From Veillonella infantium (GTDB lineage: Bacteria > Bacillota > Negativicutes > Veillonellales > Veillonellaceae): a stretch of DNA of 64,000 nt. Where the stretch lies: NCBI RefSeq assembly GCF_002959895.1, contig NZ_PPDD01000009.1:124001-188000 (forward strand). Direction: 5' to 3'. Positions 17,799-27,281 of the stretch are shown here, piece after piece. Made by a program: the position numbers and the translations under genes. How positions within the stretch are numbered: the stretch's first letter is position 1; each line of letters opens with the position of its first letter. Below the pieces are notes generated by a model. That model was not told the DNA's origin. It ran no database searches and worked only from the letters and a program-made list of their open reading frames with translations.

Positions 17799-18626
17799 AT
17801 GCTTGTAGATTTTCACATGCATTCCGTTTATTCCGATGGTATTAAAACTCCAAAGGAATTATTGCGTCATGCCTTAGATTGCAATGTATCTATGATGGCT
17901 TTAACTGATCATGATGAAATTGATGGAATTAAAGCATTGCGTACCGCACAACTAGAATTAGATCCTAATGAAACGATTAAAATTATAAACGGCTGTGAAT
18001 TTAGTGCTGATTATAAAGATAAGTCTATCCACATTTTAGGATATTGTTTTGATGAAAATAATGAAGAGTTAAATGATTTTATTACGTTCTTCAAAAGAAA
18101 ACGTGAAGAACGTATTGATGAAATTATAAGACGCTGTAATATCGAAGGTTATTATATTACAAAAGAAGATTTAATCAAACAATTTCCTGATACTAAAGCT
18201 TATGGACGTCCACATATAGGTACACTTTTAATCAATGGTGGATATGCTAAGGATGTTAATGAAGTCTTTAGAGGGATCCTTCGTAAGGATAGTCCTTGCT
18301 ATGTGCCTAAGGTTAAGGTTGAGGTTCCATATATTATTGATATTATTCATAAAGCTGGAGGCCTTGCCGTTATGGCTCATCCTAAATTAGTATCTAGTGA
18401 TGAGTATGTAGTAGAAATGTTAGCTTATGATTTTGATGGTATGGAGGTTTACCATACTAAACATAACGCGGATGATGTGAAACGATATAAAGCATTAGCT
18501 ACAGAACATAACTTGTTTATTACAGGTGGTTCTGATTATCATGGTATTCCAGGAAAGGCACCAGATAAATTTGGAGACTACTTGGTATCATCTGAGAATG
18601 TATCAGAATTTATTAGTTTGTTATAA
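17799..18626 (+). CDS. PHP-domain phosphoesterase (RNase AM/TrpH-like)
   Basis: 275-residue polymerase-and-histidinol-phosphatase domain protein. Metal-ligand motifs are visible: 'FHMHSVYSDG' (His6, His8), 'LTDHDEIDG' (about 38-46), Glu in 'NGCEFSA', 'AMAHPKLV'-type 'VMAHP' (about 192) and the final 'GSDYHG' (about 246-251). The layout resembles the YciV/TrpH family, which includes nucleoside 3',5'-bisphosphate phosphatase and the RNase AM 5'-3' exonuclease. The exact substrate cannot be told from sequence alone. GGAGGTG precedes the ATG by 6 bases. Confidence 0.85.
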   Translation: MLVDFHMHSVYSDGIKTPKELLRHALDCNVSMMALTDHDEIDGIKALRTAQLELDPNETIKIINGCEFSADYKDKSIHILGYCFDENNEELNDFITFFKRKREERIDEIIRRCNIEGYYITKEDLIKQFPDTKAYGRPHIGTLLINGGYAKDVNEVFRGILRKDSPCYVPKVKVEVPYIIDIIHKAGGLAVMAHPKLVSSDEYVVEMLAYDFDGMEVYHTKHNADDVKRYKALATEHNLFITGGSDYHGIPGKAPDKFGDYLVSSENVSEFISLL

Positions 18627-18641
18627 ATAATGAGGTTGACT

Positions 18642-19517
18642 ATGGAAGTCATTGCATTTGTAGGTAGTAGTGGCACTGGTAAAAGCCATCGTGCGCTCGT
18701 AGTTGCTCATGAAAACAATATTGAATGTATTATCGATGATGGCATTTTAATTCACGATAATAAGATTGTAGCTGGTTTTTCTGCTAAGAAGGAATCTAGC
18801 CGATTAAAAGCTGTTCGTCGTGCTATTTTCCAAGATGAAGTGCAAGTAAAATCAGTACGTGATCAATTAGATAAAATCAATCCTAATAAACTTATGATTA
18901 TTGGTACATCCGATAATATGGTTAAGAAAATTACTAAAGCATTAGGCTTGCAAGATCCTGATCGGTATATTCGCATTGAGGACGTTGCTACACCTAAAGA
19001 AATTGAAAAGGCACAACATGCTCGTCTAAAAGAAGGTAAACATATTATTCCAGTTCCAACGATGGAATTGAAACCTCACTTTAGAGGGTACTTAATTGAT
19101 CCAATCAAAACTATGTGGCGTCGACGTACATTAAAAAAACAAGACCAAGATACATTGGGGCAAATTGGGTCAGAAGGCTTTGAACGTTCTGTAGTACGCC
19201 CTGCTTTCAGCTATTATGGACGACTCACCTTTGATGATGATGTAATTATTAAATTGATTCGCAATGGCCTTAAAAAAGTAGCTGGTGTTGACGAGTCTAG
19301 TGTTATTTCTTTCAAAAAAGGTGATAAAGGCCAAAATGGTCTCGTTGTTGATATGGCTGTTGTTATTGAACATGGTTATCCTGTAAAAACATTGATGCAG
19401 CAAGTACAAAAATCTGTACGTAATGAGATTGAATACATTACAGGCATGTCTATAGAACGGATGTCCATAAAAGTTAAAAATATTATAGAAACAAAACGTA
19501 AGATTGTTAAAGTATAG
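18642..19517 (+). CDS. P-loop ATP-binding protein fused to an Asp23/Gls24-like domain
   Basis: 291-residue protein with two parts. The N-terminus (about 1-150) starts with a Walker A sequence 'FVGSSGTGKSHRA' and has 'KLMIIGTSDN' as a possible Walker B-like strand. After a basic linker (about 155-180), the C-terminal part (about 185-288) resembles the Asp23/Gls24 alkaline-shock domain: 'YYGRLTFDDDVIIKLI', 'GLVVDMAVVIEHGYPV' and 'VRNEIEYITGMSIERMSIKV'. Asp23 proteins are envelope-stress associated in Firmicutes. ATG 18642 is chosen over ATG 18630 because TGAGG lies just before it. It lies between the PHP gene and miaB. Function unknown; a nucleotide-dependent envelope-associated role is an inference. 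Confidence 0.75.
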   Translation: MEVIAFVGSSGTGKSHRALVVAHENNIECIIDDGILIHDNKIVAGFSAKKESSRLKAVRRAIFQDEVQVKSVRDQLDKINPNKLMIIGTSDNMVKKITKALGLQDPDRYIRIEDVATPKEIEKAQHARLKEGKHIIPVPTMELKPHFRGYLIDPIKTMWRRRTLKKQDQDTLGQIGSEGFERSVVRPAFSYYGRLTFDDDVIIKLIRNGLKKVAGVDESSVISFKKGDKGQNGLVVDMAVVIEHGYPVKTLMQQVQKSVRNEIEYITGMSIERMSIKVKNIIETKRKIVKV

Positions 19518-19525
19518 GAGTTAGA

Positions 19526-20842
19526 ATGAAGTCTTATTATATTTACACCTATGGTTGTCAAATGAATACTGCTGATTCTGAGCGCTTATCGCATCAGTTA
19601 GAATCTGTTGGCTATACACCTACAGAGGACGTAGAAACTGCAGATTTAATATTATTAAATACTTGTGCAGTACGTGAGAATGCAGAAACAAAAGTCTATG
19701 GCCGCATAGGTGAGCTAATGAGACTGAAGAGAAAAAATAAAAACTTAATTCTTGCTGTTACAGGATGCATGGCACAGAAGAATCAAGCAGAAATGTTTAA
19801 GCGCGCTCCCCATATTGATATTGTCTTAGGTACTCATAATATTCAACATATTAATGAAATGATTGAAGAGGTACAACGAGGTCATACACACCAAATCAAT
19901 GTAGATATGGATAATTCCGTGTTACCTGAATTGGAAGCAAAACCTAATGGTACCTTTTATGCATGGGTACCTATTATGAATGGGTGCAATAAGTTCTGTA
20001 CGTACTGCATCGTTCCTCACGTTCGTGGTAGAGAAATTAGTCGTCCTGTAGAGGCCATCGTAAAAGAGGTAACCGAACTAGGGGCAAAAGGGTTTAAAGA
20101 GATTACTTTGTTGGGGCAAAATGTAAACTCTTATGGCTTAGATTTTAAAGATGGTACTGATTTTGGTACATTAGTGGACGCTCTTGATGGTATTCCAGGT
20201 ATTGAACGTATTCGTTATATGACAAGTCATCCTCAAGATATGACTAAATCTATGATAGATGCCCTTGGTCGATCTTCTAATATTGTTACTCATTTACATT
20301 TACCGATTCAATCTGGTTCAGACCGTATTTTGAAGAAGATGAACCGTCATTATACGGTGGAGCATTATAAAGAATTACTCTCTTACTGTCGTGAGAAAAT
20401 TAAAGATGTAGTAGTTACTACAGATATTATCGTAGGTTTCCCGGGTGAAACAGAGGAAGATTTCCAAGCTACACTACAATTATTAAAAGATGTACGTTAT
20501 GATATGGCGTATACCTTTATTTATTCCAAACGTTCTGGAACGCCAGCAGCGACTATGGATGATCAAGTACCAGAAGAGGTTAAACGCGTACGTTTACAAA
20601 CATTGATGGATGTGCAAAATGAAATCTCTTATGAATTAAATAAACCTATGGAAGGGCAAGTGTTTGATATTATTGTAGAGGGGCCAAGTCCTCGTGATGA
20701 AGATATGTGGTTTGGTCGCACATCAGGAAATAAAATGGTATTATTCCCGAAAGACGATTCTTTATCAATTGGCGAAACTGTACCTGCATATATTGATAAA
20801 GCACAAACTTGGGTTTGCTACGGTACAATACAAAAGGGGTAA
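19526..20842 (+). CDS. miaB: tRNA-2-methylthio-N6-dimethylallyladenosine synthase MiaB
   Basis: Radical-SAM methylthiotransferase that converts i6A37 to ms2i6A37 in tRNAs reading UNN codons. The 438 residues show the auxiliary cluster cysteines in 'TYGCQMNTADSE', 'LNTCAVRENAE' and 'VTGCMAQ', the radical-SAM 'CNKFCTYCIVPHVRGRE' (about 154-170) and a C-terminal TRAM domain. MiaA, which makes the i6A substrate, is encoded four genes downstream. AGGAG lies seven bases before the ATG. mutS begins 2 bases after the stop. Confidence 0.96.
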   Translation: MKSYYIYTYGCQMNTADSERLSHQLESVGYTPTEDVETADLILLNTCAVRENAETKVYGRIGELMRLKRKNKNLILAVTGCMAQKNQAEMFKRAPHIDIVLGTHNIQHINEMIEEVQRGHTHQINVDMDNSVLPELEAKPNGTFYAWVPIMNGCNKFCTYCIVPHVRGREISRPVEAIVKEVTELGAKGFKEITLLGQNVNSYGLDFKDGTDFGTLVDALDGIPGIERIRYMTSHPQDMTKSMIDALGRSSNIVTHLHLPIQSGSDRILKKMNRHYTVEHYKELLSYCREKIKDVVVTTDIIVGFPGETEEDFQATLQLLKDVRYDMAYTFIYSKRSGTPAATMDDQVPEEVKRVRLQTLMDVQNEISYELNKPMEGQVFDIIVEGPSPRDEDMWFGRTSGNKMVLFPKDDSLSIGETVPAYIDKAQTWVCYGTIQKG

Positions 20843-20844
20843 GT

Positions 20845-23478
20845 ATGGCAAAAAAGCAAACACCTATGATGGAGCAGTATTTAGATATTAAATCTAGATA
20901 TTCTGAAGAATTACTGTTCTTTCGGTTAGGTGACTTTTATGAATTATTTAATGATGATGCATTAATTGCATCTCGTGAACTTAATATAACCTTAACCGGT
21001 CGCCCAACAGGAGATGAGGAACGCACACCAATGTGTGGCGTTCCTTTTCATGCTGCTGAAAGTTATATAGAAACATTGGTAAAAAAAGGTTATAAAGTTG
21101 CTATTTGTGAACAATTAGAAGATCCTAAAGCAGTTAAGGGTATTGTTAAGCGTGACGTTATTAAGGTTATTACACCGGGAACTGTAATGACTGAAAATGG
21201 TAATGATGCACGGTCAAACAATTTTTTATCGTTATTTTATATGGTAAAAGATGCATGGATACTCGTATTTTCAGATGTATCTACTGGGGAAGTTATTTGG
21301 CATCGTATTACTGATTGTGAAAAACGAAGTGATATGTTTGATGCACTCAGTATGTATCGTCCAAGTGAAATTATATTGCCTGAAGGAACTGTATTACCGC
21401 AAGATATAAAAGACTTTATGGATAATCAATTCAGCAATATTGTATTATCTCCATTTAGTACATATCATACACAACGAGAGGTAGCGGAAAAAGCAGTTAC
21501 TCACTTTGGTGATTTAGGCCTTATGGAAGAGGATGTATGGGAAGCATTAGGGTATATGCTTTTATATTTAGAGGATATTATTAAGACTGAAATTTCCCAT
21601 ATTAACTATGTACATCAATTGAGTGTAGGTAATCGTCTAATCTTAGATACATCTTCCTTACGTCATCTTGAAATTACCCATAATTTACGTGATGGCGGTC
21701 AAAAAGGTACATTACTCGATGTACTTGATCGAACATTGACACCAATGGGGGCGCGCCTATTAAAACAATGGCTTGAAAGTCCGTTGACTGATGTAAATCA
21801 AATTCAACGTAGACAAGCTGCCGTAGCAGAACTTATTACACGCGGTGCTGAACGGTCTCATATGCGTAGCTTATTAGATTGTATTTATGATTTTGAGCGC
21901 ATCGTAGGTCGTGTAGAAACAGGTTCTGTGTCACCTAGAGATTTAACGGCTCTTCGTGAATCTCTAGCAGTATTGCCAGATATTAAAAATGTATTAGGTA
22001 CATGCTCAAGTTTAGCATTAACATCTATTAATGACCGCATCCAAGATCATAAAGACATTTATGATTTATTATGTCTTGCTATTGCTGACCAACCAGCATT
22101 GACATTAAAAGAAGGCCGAGTTATTAAAGATGGTTTCAATCCAGATTTAGATGAACTACGTTCTTTAGCTACTAATAGTGAGCAATGGCTAGCTAAGATG
22201 GAAGCTGATATTAAAGAGGCTACTGGTTTATCTAAAATTAAAACTGGTTATAATAAGGTATTTGGATATTACTTTGAAGTATCCCATAGTAAATCTGAAC
22301 AAGTACCTGATTACTTTATTCGAAAACAAACTTTAGCTAATGCAGAGCGTTATATTACGCCTGAGTTAAAGGAATTTGAAATCAAAATTCTTAGCGCTAA
22401 AGACAAGATAATCGCTTTAGAACATGAATTATATCAACAATTACGAAATGATATAAAACTTGTTATTAAAGAGGTACAAGAAACAGCTCGTGCTCTTGCT
22501 GAGCTTGATGTATTGTGTTCTTTGGCACTAGTAGGTTACGAAGAAAATTATATTTGCCCTACCATCGTAATGAATGGCCAAATCAATATTCGAGATGGTC
22601 GTCATCCTGTAATTGAAAAATTCTTGAAGCGTGAAGTTTTTGTACCAAATGATATCGTTTTAAATCATGATGATGAGGAATTCTTGCTCATTACAGGTCC
22701 TAATATGGCCGGTAAATCAACATATATGCGTCAAGCTGCTATTTTGATGATTATGGCTCAAATAGGCTCCTTTATTCCTGCCCGTGAAGCATCTATTTCT
22801 CCAGTGGATCGCATCTTTACCCGTGTAGGTGCTAGTGATGATATTTCTACTGGTCAAAGTACGTTCATGGTAGAAATGAAAGAGGTAGCCTATATTTTAG
22901 AGAATGCTACACATAACAGCTTAATCATCTTAGATGAAATTGGTCGTGGCACTAGTACATTTGATGGTTTAAGTATCGCTCAAGCTGTAGTTGAGCATAT
23001 TTGTAAGCATATTCACGGCAAGACATTATTTGCTACCCATTACCATGAGCTAATTAGTTTAGAAGAAAGCTATAGTAAATTAAAGAATTACACTGTAGCT
23101 GTAAAAGAAAAAGGTAAGGATGTGGCATTCTTGCGCCGCATCATCAGAGGTGGCGCAGATCGAAGCTATGGTATTCATGTAGCGAGATTGGCAGGATTGC
23201 CAAATTCTGTGTTAAAACGTGCAGAGGTAATTTTGGAATCTTTGGAAGACCAAAGTCATGATGCTAGTGATTTAAATAATCGTGTTATGGGAGCTCAACT
23301 TAATAATGTCGTGAAGCCAGTTACTAAACAAGTGAGTGATTCTTCACTAGGTAACTTATTTACTCATTCTGTAGTCGATAGCTTACTCGAAGTGGATGTA
23401 ATGAGTATGACACCGATTGAAGCATTAAATAAATTATATGAACTACAAGAGGAGGCTCGTAAAGGAGGCGGGAAATAA
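20845..23478 (+). CDS. mutS: DNA mismatch repair protein MutS
   Basis: MutS recognises mismatches and signals to MutL. The 877-residue protein contains the mismatch-inserting 'GDFYELFNDDA' (Phe-x-Glu, about 29-39), connector, lever and clamp domains, and the ABC-type ATPase with 'GPNMAGKSTYMRQ' (about 617-629), 'LDEIGRGTSTFDG' and 'FATHYHEL'. ATG 20845 directly follows the miaB stop; the longer frame starting at 20809 lies inside miaB and lacks a better ribosome site. Its TAA overlaps the mutL ATG by one base. Confidence 0.97.
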   Translation: MAKKQTPMMEQYLDIKSRYSEELLFFRLGDFYELFNDDALIASRELNITLTGRPTGDEERTPMCGVPFHAAESYIETLVKKGYKVAICEQLEDPKAVKGIVKRDVIKVITPGTVMTENGNDARSNNFLSLFYMVKDAWILVFSDVSTGEVIWHRITDCEKRSDMFDALSMYRPSEIILPEGTVLPQDIKDFMDNQFSNIVLSPFSTYHTQREVAEKAVTHFGDLGLMEEDVWEALGYMLLYLEDIIKTEISHINYVHQLSVGNRLILDTSSLRHLEITHNLRDGGQKGTLLDVLDRTLTPMGARLLKQWLESPLTDVNQIQRRQAAVAELITRGAERSHMRSLLDCIYDFERIVGRVETGSVSPRDLTALRESLAVLPDIKNVLGTCSSLALTSINDRIQDHKDIYDLLCLAIADQPALTLKEGRVIKDGFNPDLDELRSLATNSEQWLAKMEADIKEATGLSKIKTGYNKVFGYYFEVSHSKSEQVPDYFIRKQTLANAERYITPELKEFEIKILSAKDKIIALEHELYQQLRNDIKLVIKEVQETARALAELDVLCSLALVGYEENYICPTIVMNGQINIRDGRHPVIEKFLKREVFVPNDIVLNHDDEEFLLITGPNMAGKSTYMRQAAILMIMAQIGSFIPAREASISPVDRIFTRVGASDDISTGQSTFMVEMKEVAYILENATHNSLIILDEIGRGTSTFDGLSIAQAVVEHICKHIHGKTLFATHYHELISLEESYSKLKNYTVAVKEKGKDVAFLRRIIRGGADRSYGIHVARLAGLPNSVLKRAEVILESLEDQSHDASDLNNRVMGAQLNNVVKPVTKQVSDSSLGNLFTHSVVDSLLEVDVMSMTPIEALNKLYELQEEARKGGGK

Positions 23479-25541
23479 TGGCAACCATTCATGTATTGGA
23501 TGAAACCACAATCAATAAGATAGCTGCTGGTGAAGTTGTGGAACGTCCCGCATCAGTTATTAAAGAGCTCATTGAAAACTCCATTGATGCGTCCGCCACT
23601 AATATTGAGGTTGAAATCGGCGATGGCGGTGTAGCTTACATGAGGATTACCGATAATGGTATCGGTATGACAGAGGAAGATGCACGCCTGGCAATTTTGC
23701 GTCATGCTACCTCTAAAATACAACAGGTAGAGGATTTATTTGATATAGCATCCCTCGGCTTTCGTGGGGAGGCTTTGGCTAGTATTGCCTCGGTGTCTCA
23801 TTTTTCTTTGACTACACGTAAAGCTGACTCTGATTTGGGCACTCGTATTACCGTAGATGGTGGTACTTTCACCGATTGTATTCCTTATGGTGCGGCACCT
23901 GGTACGACAATTGAAATTAAAGATTTGTTTTATAATACGCCAGCACGTCGCAAATTCTTGAAAACAGAGCGTACCGAATCTTCTAAAATTCAAGATATTG
24001 TAGGCAAACTGGCCCTTAGTAACCCACATATTTCTTTTAAACTCATCGTAGATGACCGTGTGGCTATTATTACGCCTGGAAACGGCAATATTGGTGATAC
24101 GGTAGCCGCATTATATGGCTATAAAACGAAAGATGATATTTTCACTGTTGCTTATGAAAGTGACTCTATTTATATCGATGGTGTAGTGAGTAAACCAACA
24201 CTTCTTAAAAGTACAAGAATTTGGCAAACTATTATCGTTAATAACCGTGTTATTTCCGATAAAACAATAATGAAGGCTATCGATAATGCTTACCATGCAT
24301 TATTACCTAAAAACGGTCATCCTTTAGTGGTACTTAATATTACTGTACCTGCTGGTATGGTTGATATTAACGTTCATCCACGAAAGAGTGAAGTAAAATT
24401 CTCAGATGATAAGATAATATTTAAAGCTGTTTATCATGGTATTTTAAACGCCTTAAATAATCCTCTCCATGAGCGATACGAACGAGAATCATCTTCTTAT
24501 ATAAATGGCACAATTAATAATGGAGCTGATTTCCGCAATAACGAAACCAATAGTAATGACGTAAATACTAACAGGAATGCTACAGTTACTAATTCTAGTT
24601 CTTATGGTAGTTTATCTCATCATGGCAATAGTACATATGATTCGTATAGAATACCTTCTGTTGTACAAGATGAGATACAGTCTGCTGAGCATATAGCTAC
24701 TGCGGTAGATTATGACAAAGTATTTGGTAGTCGCCGTACTAAAGGATACGAAGTCATGCGCGGTGAGACTACACAGTTTGTAGAGAGTCTTAAAACTAAG
24801 GGTTTTACACCACCTCCGCCAAAGGCTACTTATGAACAGTCGTCCTTTACAGACGAAAGCTTCGATGCTGTTCCTACTGAATATACTAGTTATACGAAGG
24901 AAGACGTTGATAAATTTAAGTCTTTAGCTCAAGATATTCGTAAAGAAAATACAGAGGAGCGTACTATTCAAAATTCTGGATTCTTACCTATGGGGCAAGT
25001 CGCTTCTTGTTATATTTTGGCTAAAAAGGGTGATGATCTCTACATAATAGACCAACACGCAGCTCATGAACGTGTACGTTATGATAAACTTTGTAAGTCT
25101 TCTGAATCCATTCCTATGCAATCTATTCTGGTGCCTCAATATAGTGAGGCTACAGATGATGAAATGAATTTGGTAGAGGAAGAGCGTGAAACCTTACTAG
25201 ATCTTGGGTTTGATGTAGAGTTAGGTGGTCCTACGAAAATTAAATTGGTAGGGGCTCCTGTAGATTTAGTAGAGTCAAAGGCTTTTGAAATTCTCCAATA
25301 TGTATTTTCTTACTTACACGAACACCAACAGCCTACCAAGGCTCAGTTACGTCATGAAATGCTAGCGTATGCATCTTGTAGAGGAGCCATTAAGGCAGGT
25401 CATAATTTAAATATGTATCAAATGACTACCTTAATTGAGGATCTCTTTAGTACAGAGAAACCGTACGTATGCCCTCATGGTCGTCCAACGATAATCAAGT
25501 TTACACCTGATGAATTAGGTAAATTATTCTTACGGTCTTAA
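23478..25541 (+). CDS. mutL: DNA mismatch repair protein MutL (endonuclease-type)
   Basis: MutL couples MutS recognition to strand incision. The 687 residues comprise a GHKL ATPase ('LIENSIDAS', 'ITDNGIGM', 'SLGFRGEALASI', 'GTTIEIKDLF'), a long low-complexity linker rich in Asn/Ser (about 335-480), and a C-terminal dimerisation/endonuclease domain with 'DQHAAHERVRYD' (about 526-537), 'ASCRGAIKAG' and 'CPHGRPTII'. These match the metal-binding motifs of MutLs from bacteria lacking MutH, with the last acidic position of DQHA(x)2E(x)4E being Asp. The next gene begins one base after the stop. Confidence 0.95.
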   Translation: MATIHVLDETTINKIAAGEVVERPASVIKELIENSIDASATNIEVEIGDGGVAYMRITDNGIGMTEEDARLAILRHATSKIQQVEDLFDIASLGFRGEALASIASVSHFSLTTRKADSDLGTRITVDGGTFTDCIPYGAAPGTTIEIKDLFYNTPARRKFLKTERTESSKIQDIVGKLALSNPHISFKLIVDDRVAIITPGNGNIGDTVAALYGYKTKDDIFTVAYESDSIYIDGVVSKPTLLKSTRIWQTIIVNNRVISDKTIMKAIDNAYHALLPKNGHPLVVLNITVPAGMVDINVHPRKSEVKFSDDKIIFKAVYHGILNALNNPLHERYERESSSYINGTINNGADFRNNETNSNDVNTNRNATVTNSSSYGSLSHHGNSTYDSYRIPSVVQDEIQSAEHIATAVDYDKVFGSRRTKGYEVMRGETTQFVESLKTKGFTPPPPKATYEQSSFTDESFDAVPTEYTSYTKEDVDKFKSLAQDIRKENTEERTIQNSGFLPMGQVASCYILAKKGDDLYIIDQHAAHERVRYDKLCKSSESIPMQSILVPQYSEATDDEMNLVEEERETLLDLGFDVELGGPTKIKLVGAPVDLVESKAFEILQYVFSYLHEHQQPTKAQLRHEMLAYASCRGAIKAGHNLNMYQMTTLIEDLFSTEKPYVCPHGRPTIIKFTPDELGKLFLRS

Positions 25542-25542
25542 T

Positions 25543-26355
25543 ATGAATATACTAACGACATCTCAAAAATCTAATGAGGCCATTCAGGAGGAAGCCAAAG
25601 CACTGGCTTCCTCTATGCATATGACATATATTAAACGAGGTAAAACATCGATACCAGCCTTATTCGGTAAGTATCAATGCGAATATATTGCGGTTCTTGC
25701 TGGTTCTGGATTAACGATTCATTTTCCAGAAAATCAACAACATACCTTTCATTTGTCTATGGCTCAATTACGTATATTGCGTTTACAACGCGGTGAAGGC
25801 GATCATCTAATTAATGCGGTACAAGTCATATTAGATAAAAAAGGATTATCTAATAGAGATAAATTTACATTTTTCGACTGTACAATTGGTCTTGGTAGTG
25901 ACAGTATTGTAGTGAGTTATGGTTACCCACAGGCTCAAATAACTGGTCTAGAAGGGTCTTTACCTATATGGCTTGCCACTAGTCATGGTTTAGCTCATTA
26001 TATTCATAGTGACGATAGTGTAACGAATGTATTGCGACGTATTAAAGTAAATCATGATACCTTTGAGCACTATTTACCAAACCTACCTGACAATAGTATT
26101 GATATTATTTATTTTGATCCTATGTTTGAAGTTCCTGTAGAGGAAAGTCCTCAATTCAAACCTCTTCGGGGACATACTGTGGAAAGTCATATAGAGGATA
26201 AAATCATGGCACAGGCTATGCGTGTTGCCACGTATGGTGTTATTATTAAAGAACGACCATTTAGTTCGGTCTTTCAAAACTATCCACCGCATCAATGGGT
26301 GGGCGGAAAATATAGTCGTATAGGCTATGGAATATATATGAAGGAGTTAATGTGA
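25543..26355 (+). CDS. RsmJ/YpiP-like class I SAM-dependent methyltransferase
   Basis: 270-residue protein with a Rossmann methyltransferase core. 'FFDCTIGLGSDSIVVSYG' (about 108-125) resembles the 'DATAGLGRDA' SAM-binding motif of RsmJ, and 'IDIIYFDPMFEVP' (about 185-197) is the acidic motif IV equivalent. It is closer in layout to the Firmicute YpiP family than to enterobacterial RsmJ (16S rRNA m2G1516 methyltransferase), so rRNA methylation is likely but unproven. It is packed between mutL (1-base gap) and miaA (4-base overlap, ATGA-like coupling). Confidence 0.8.
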   Translation: MNILTTSQKSNEAIQEEAKALASSMHMTYIKRGKTSIPALFGKYQCEYIAVLAGSGLTIHFPENQQHTFHLSMAQLRILRLQRGEGDHLINAVQVILDKKGLSNRDKFTFFDCTIGLGSDSIVVSYGYPQAQITGLEGSLPIWLATSHGLAHYIHSDDSVTNVLRRIKVNHDTFEHYLPNLPDNSIDIIYFDPMFEVPVEESPQFKPLRGHTVESHIEDKIMAQAMRVATYGVIIKERPFSSVFQNYPPHQWVGGKYSRIGYGIYMKELM

Positions 26356-27281
26356 ATCCCTTAATTACCATTGTTGGACCAACGGCGGTAGGAAAAACAG
26401 ATCTTACCTTGGACTTAGCAGAACAGCTACATGCTGAGGTTATTTCTGGTGATGCTTACCAAGTATATAAACAACTCAATATTGGTACCGCCAAACCATC
26501 GGTGGATGAACTTAAGCGTGTGAAACATCATCTTATCGATATATTAGAACCAAATGATTCATATTCAGTATCTATTTTCCAAAATCAAGCAAAAGAGATA
26601 ATTGGTAGATTAAATGATAGGAATATTCTACCTATTCTGTCTGGTGGTACAGGGTTATATGTTCAATCGTTATTAGAGAGCTATAACTTTAATGACGTTA
26701 AGCCTGATGAAAGTTTACGATTAGAGCTAGATGAGCTATTTAATGCCAAAGGTATTGATGGTTTACGAGAATATGCTTTCACATTAGGAAGAAAACATAA
26801 TATAGAAATTCAATATAGTGATAAGCATCGTTTGTATCGAGCTATTGAAATATTGCATCATGGTGATATAGATTCGTTACGTAATCAGACTAAAGATGGC
26901 ATATCTTATAAAGGGCCTGTTATCGGTCTTATGAGAGATCGTGATCAGTTATATGAACGCATTAATTTACGCGTTGATATGATGTTTGATGCAGGTTTGA
27001 TTGAAGAAGTAGAACAACTCATTAAGTCTGGAGTAAATCCAGATTGCCAAGCGTTTAAGGGGATTGGTTATAAAGAGGTTGTAGAATATATGAATGGCAG
27101 TATTAGCCTCGATGAATGCCGCGATTTAATTAAGAAGAACACGCGTCATTTTGCAAAACGCCAAATCACTTGGTATAAACGAATGCCATATATTGAATGG
27201 ATTCATATTGATAGCAATACATCTAAAGATTTTATATTTAATAAAGCTATGGATTTAATCCGTAGAGAAGGACTAGCATGA
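26352..27281 (+). CDS. miaA: tRNA dimethylallyltransferase MiaA
   Basis: MiaA transfers dimethylallyl from DMAPP to A37 of tRNAs, giving i6A, the substrate of MiaB encoded upstream. The 309 residues have the P-loop 'GPTAVGKTDLTLDLA' (about 8-22), 'GDAYQVYKQLNIGTAKPS', 'LSGGTGLYVQSL' and C-terminal 'FKGIGYKEVVEY' with 'NTRHFAKRQITWYKR'. The start is GTG at 26352, overlapping the methyltransferase stop (GTGA). Its own stop overlaps the next gene by 4 bases (ATGA). Confidence 0.96.
   Translation: MNPLITIVGPTAVGKTDLTLDLAEQLHAEVISGDAYQVYKQLNIGTAKPSVDELKRVKHHLIDILEPNDSYSVSIFQNQAKEIIGRLNDRNILPILSGGTGLYVQSLLESYNFNDVKPDESLRLELDELFNAKGIDGLREYAFTLGRKHNIEIQYSDKHRLYRAIEILHHGDIDSLRNQTKDGISYKGPVIGLMRDRDQLYERINLRVDMMFDAGLIEEVEQLIKSGVNPDCQAFKGIGYKEVVEYMNGSISLDECRDLIKKNTRHFAKRQITWYKRMPYIEWIHIDSNTSKDFIFNKAMDLIRREGLA

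Noticed and set aside
20809-20844. Longer N-terminus for mutS
   Set aside because: It lies inside miaB coding sequence; ATG 20845 begins immediately after the miaB stop and gives the normal MutS N-terminus.
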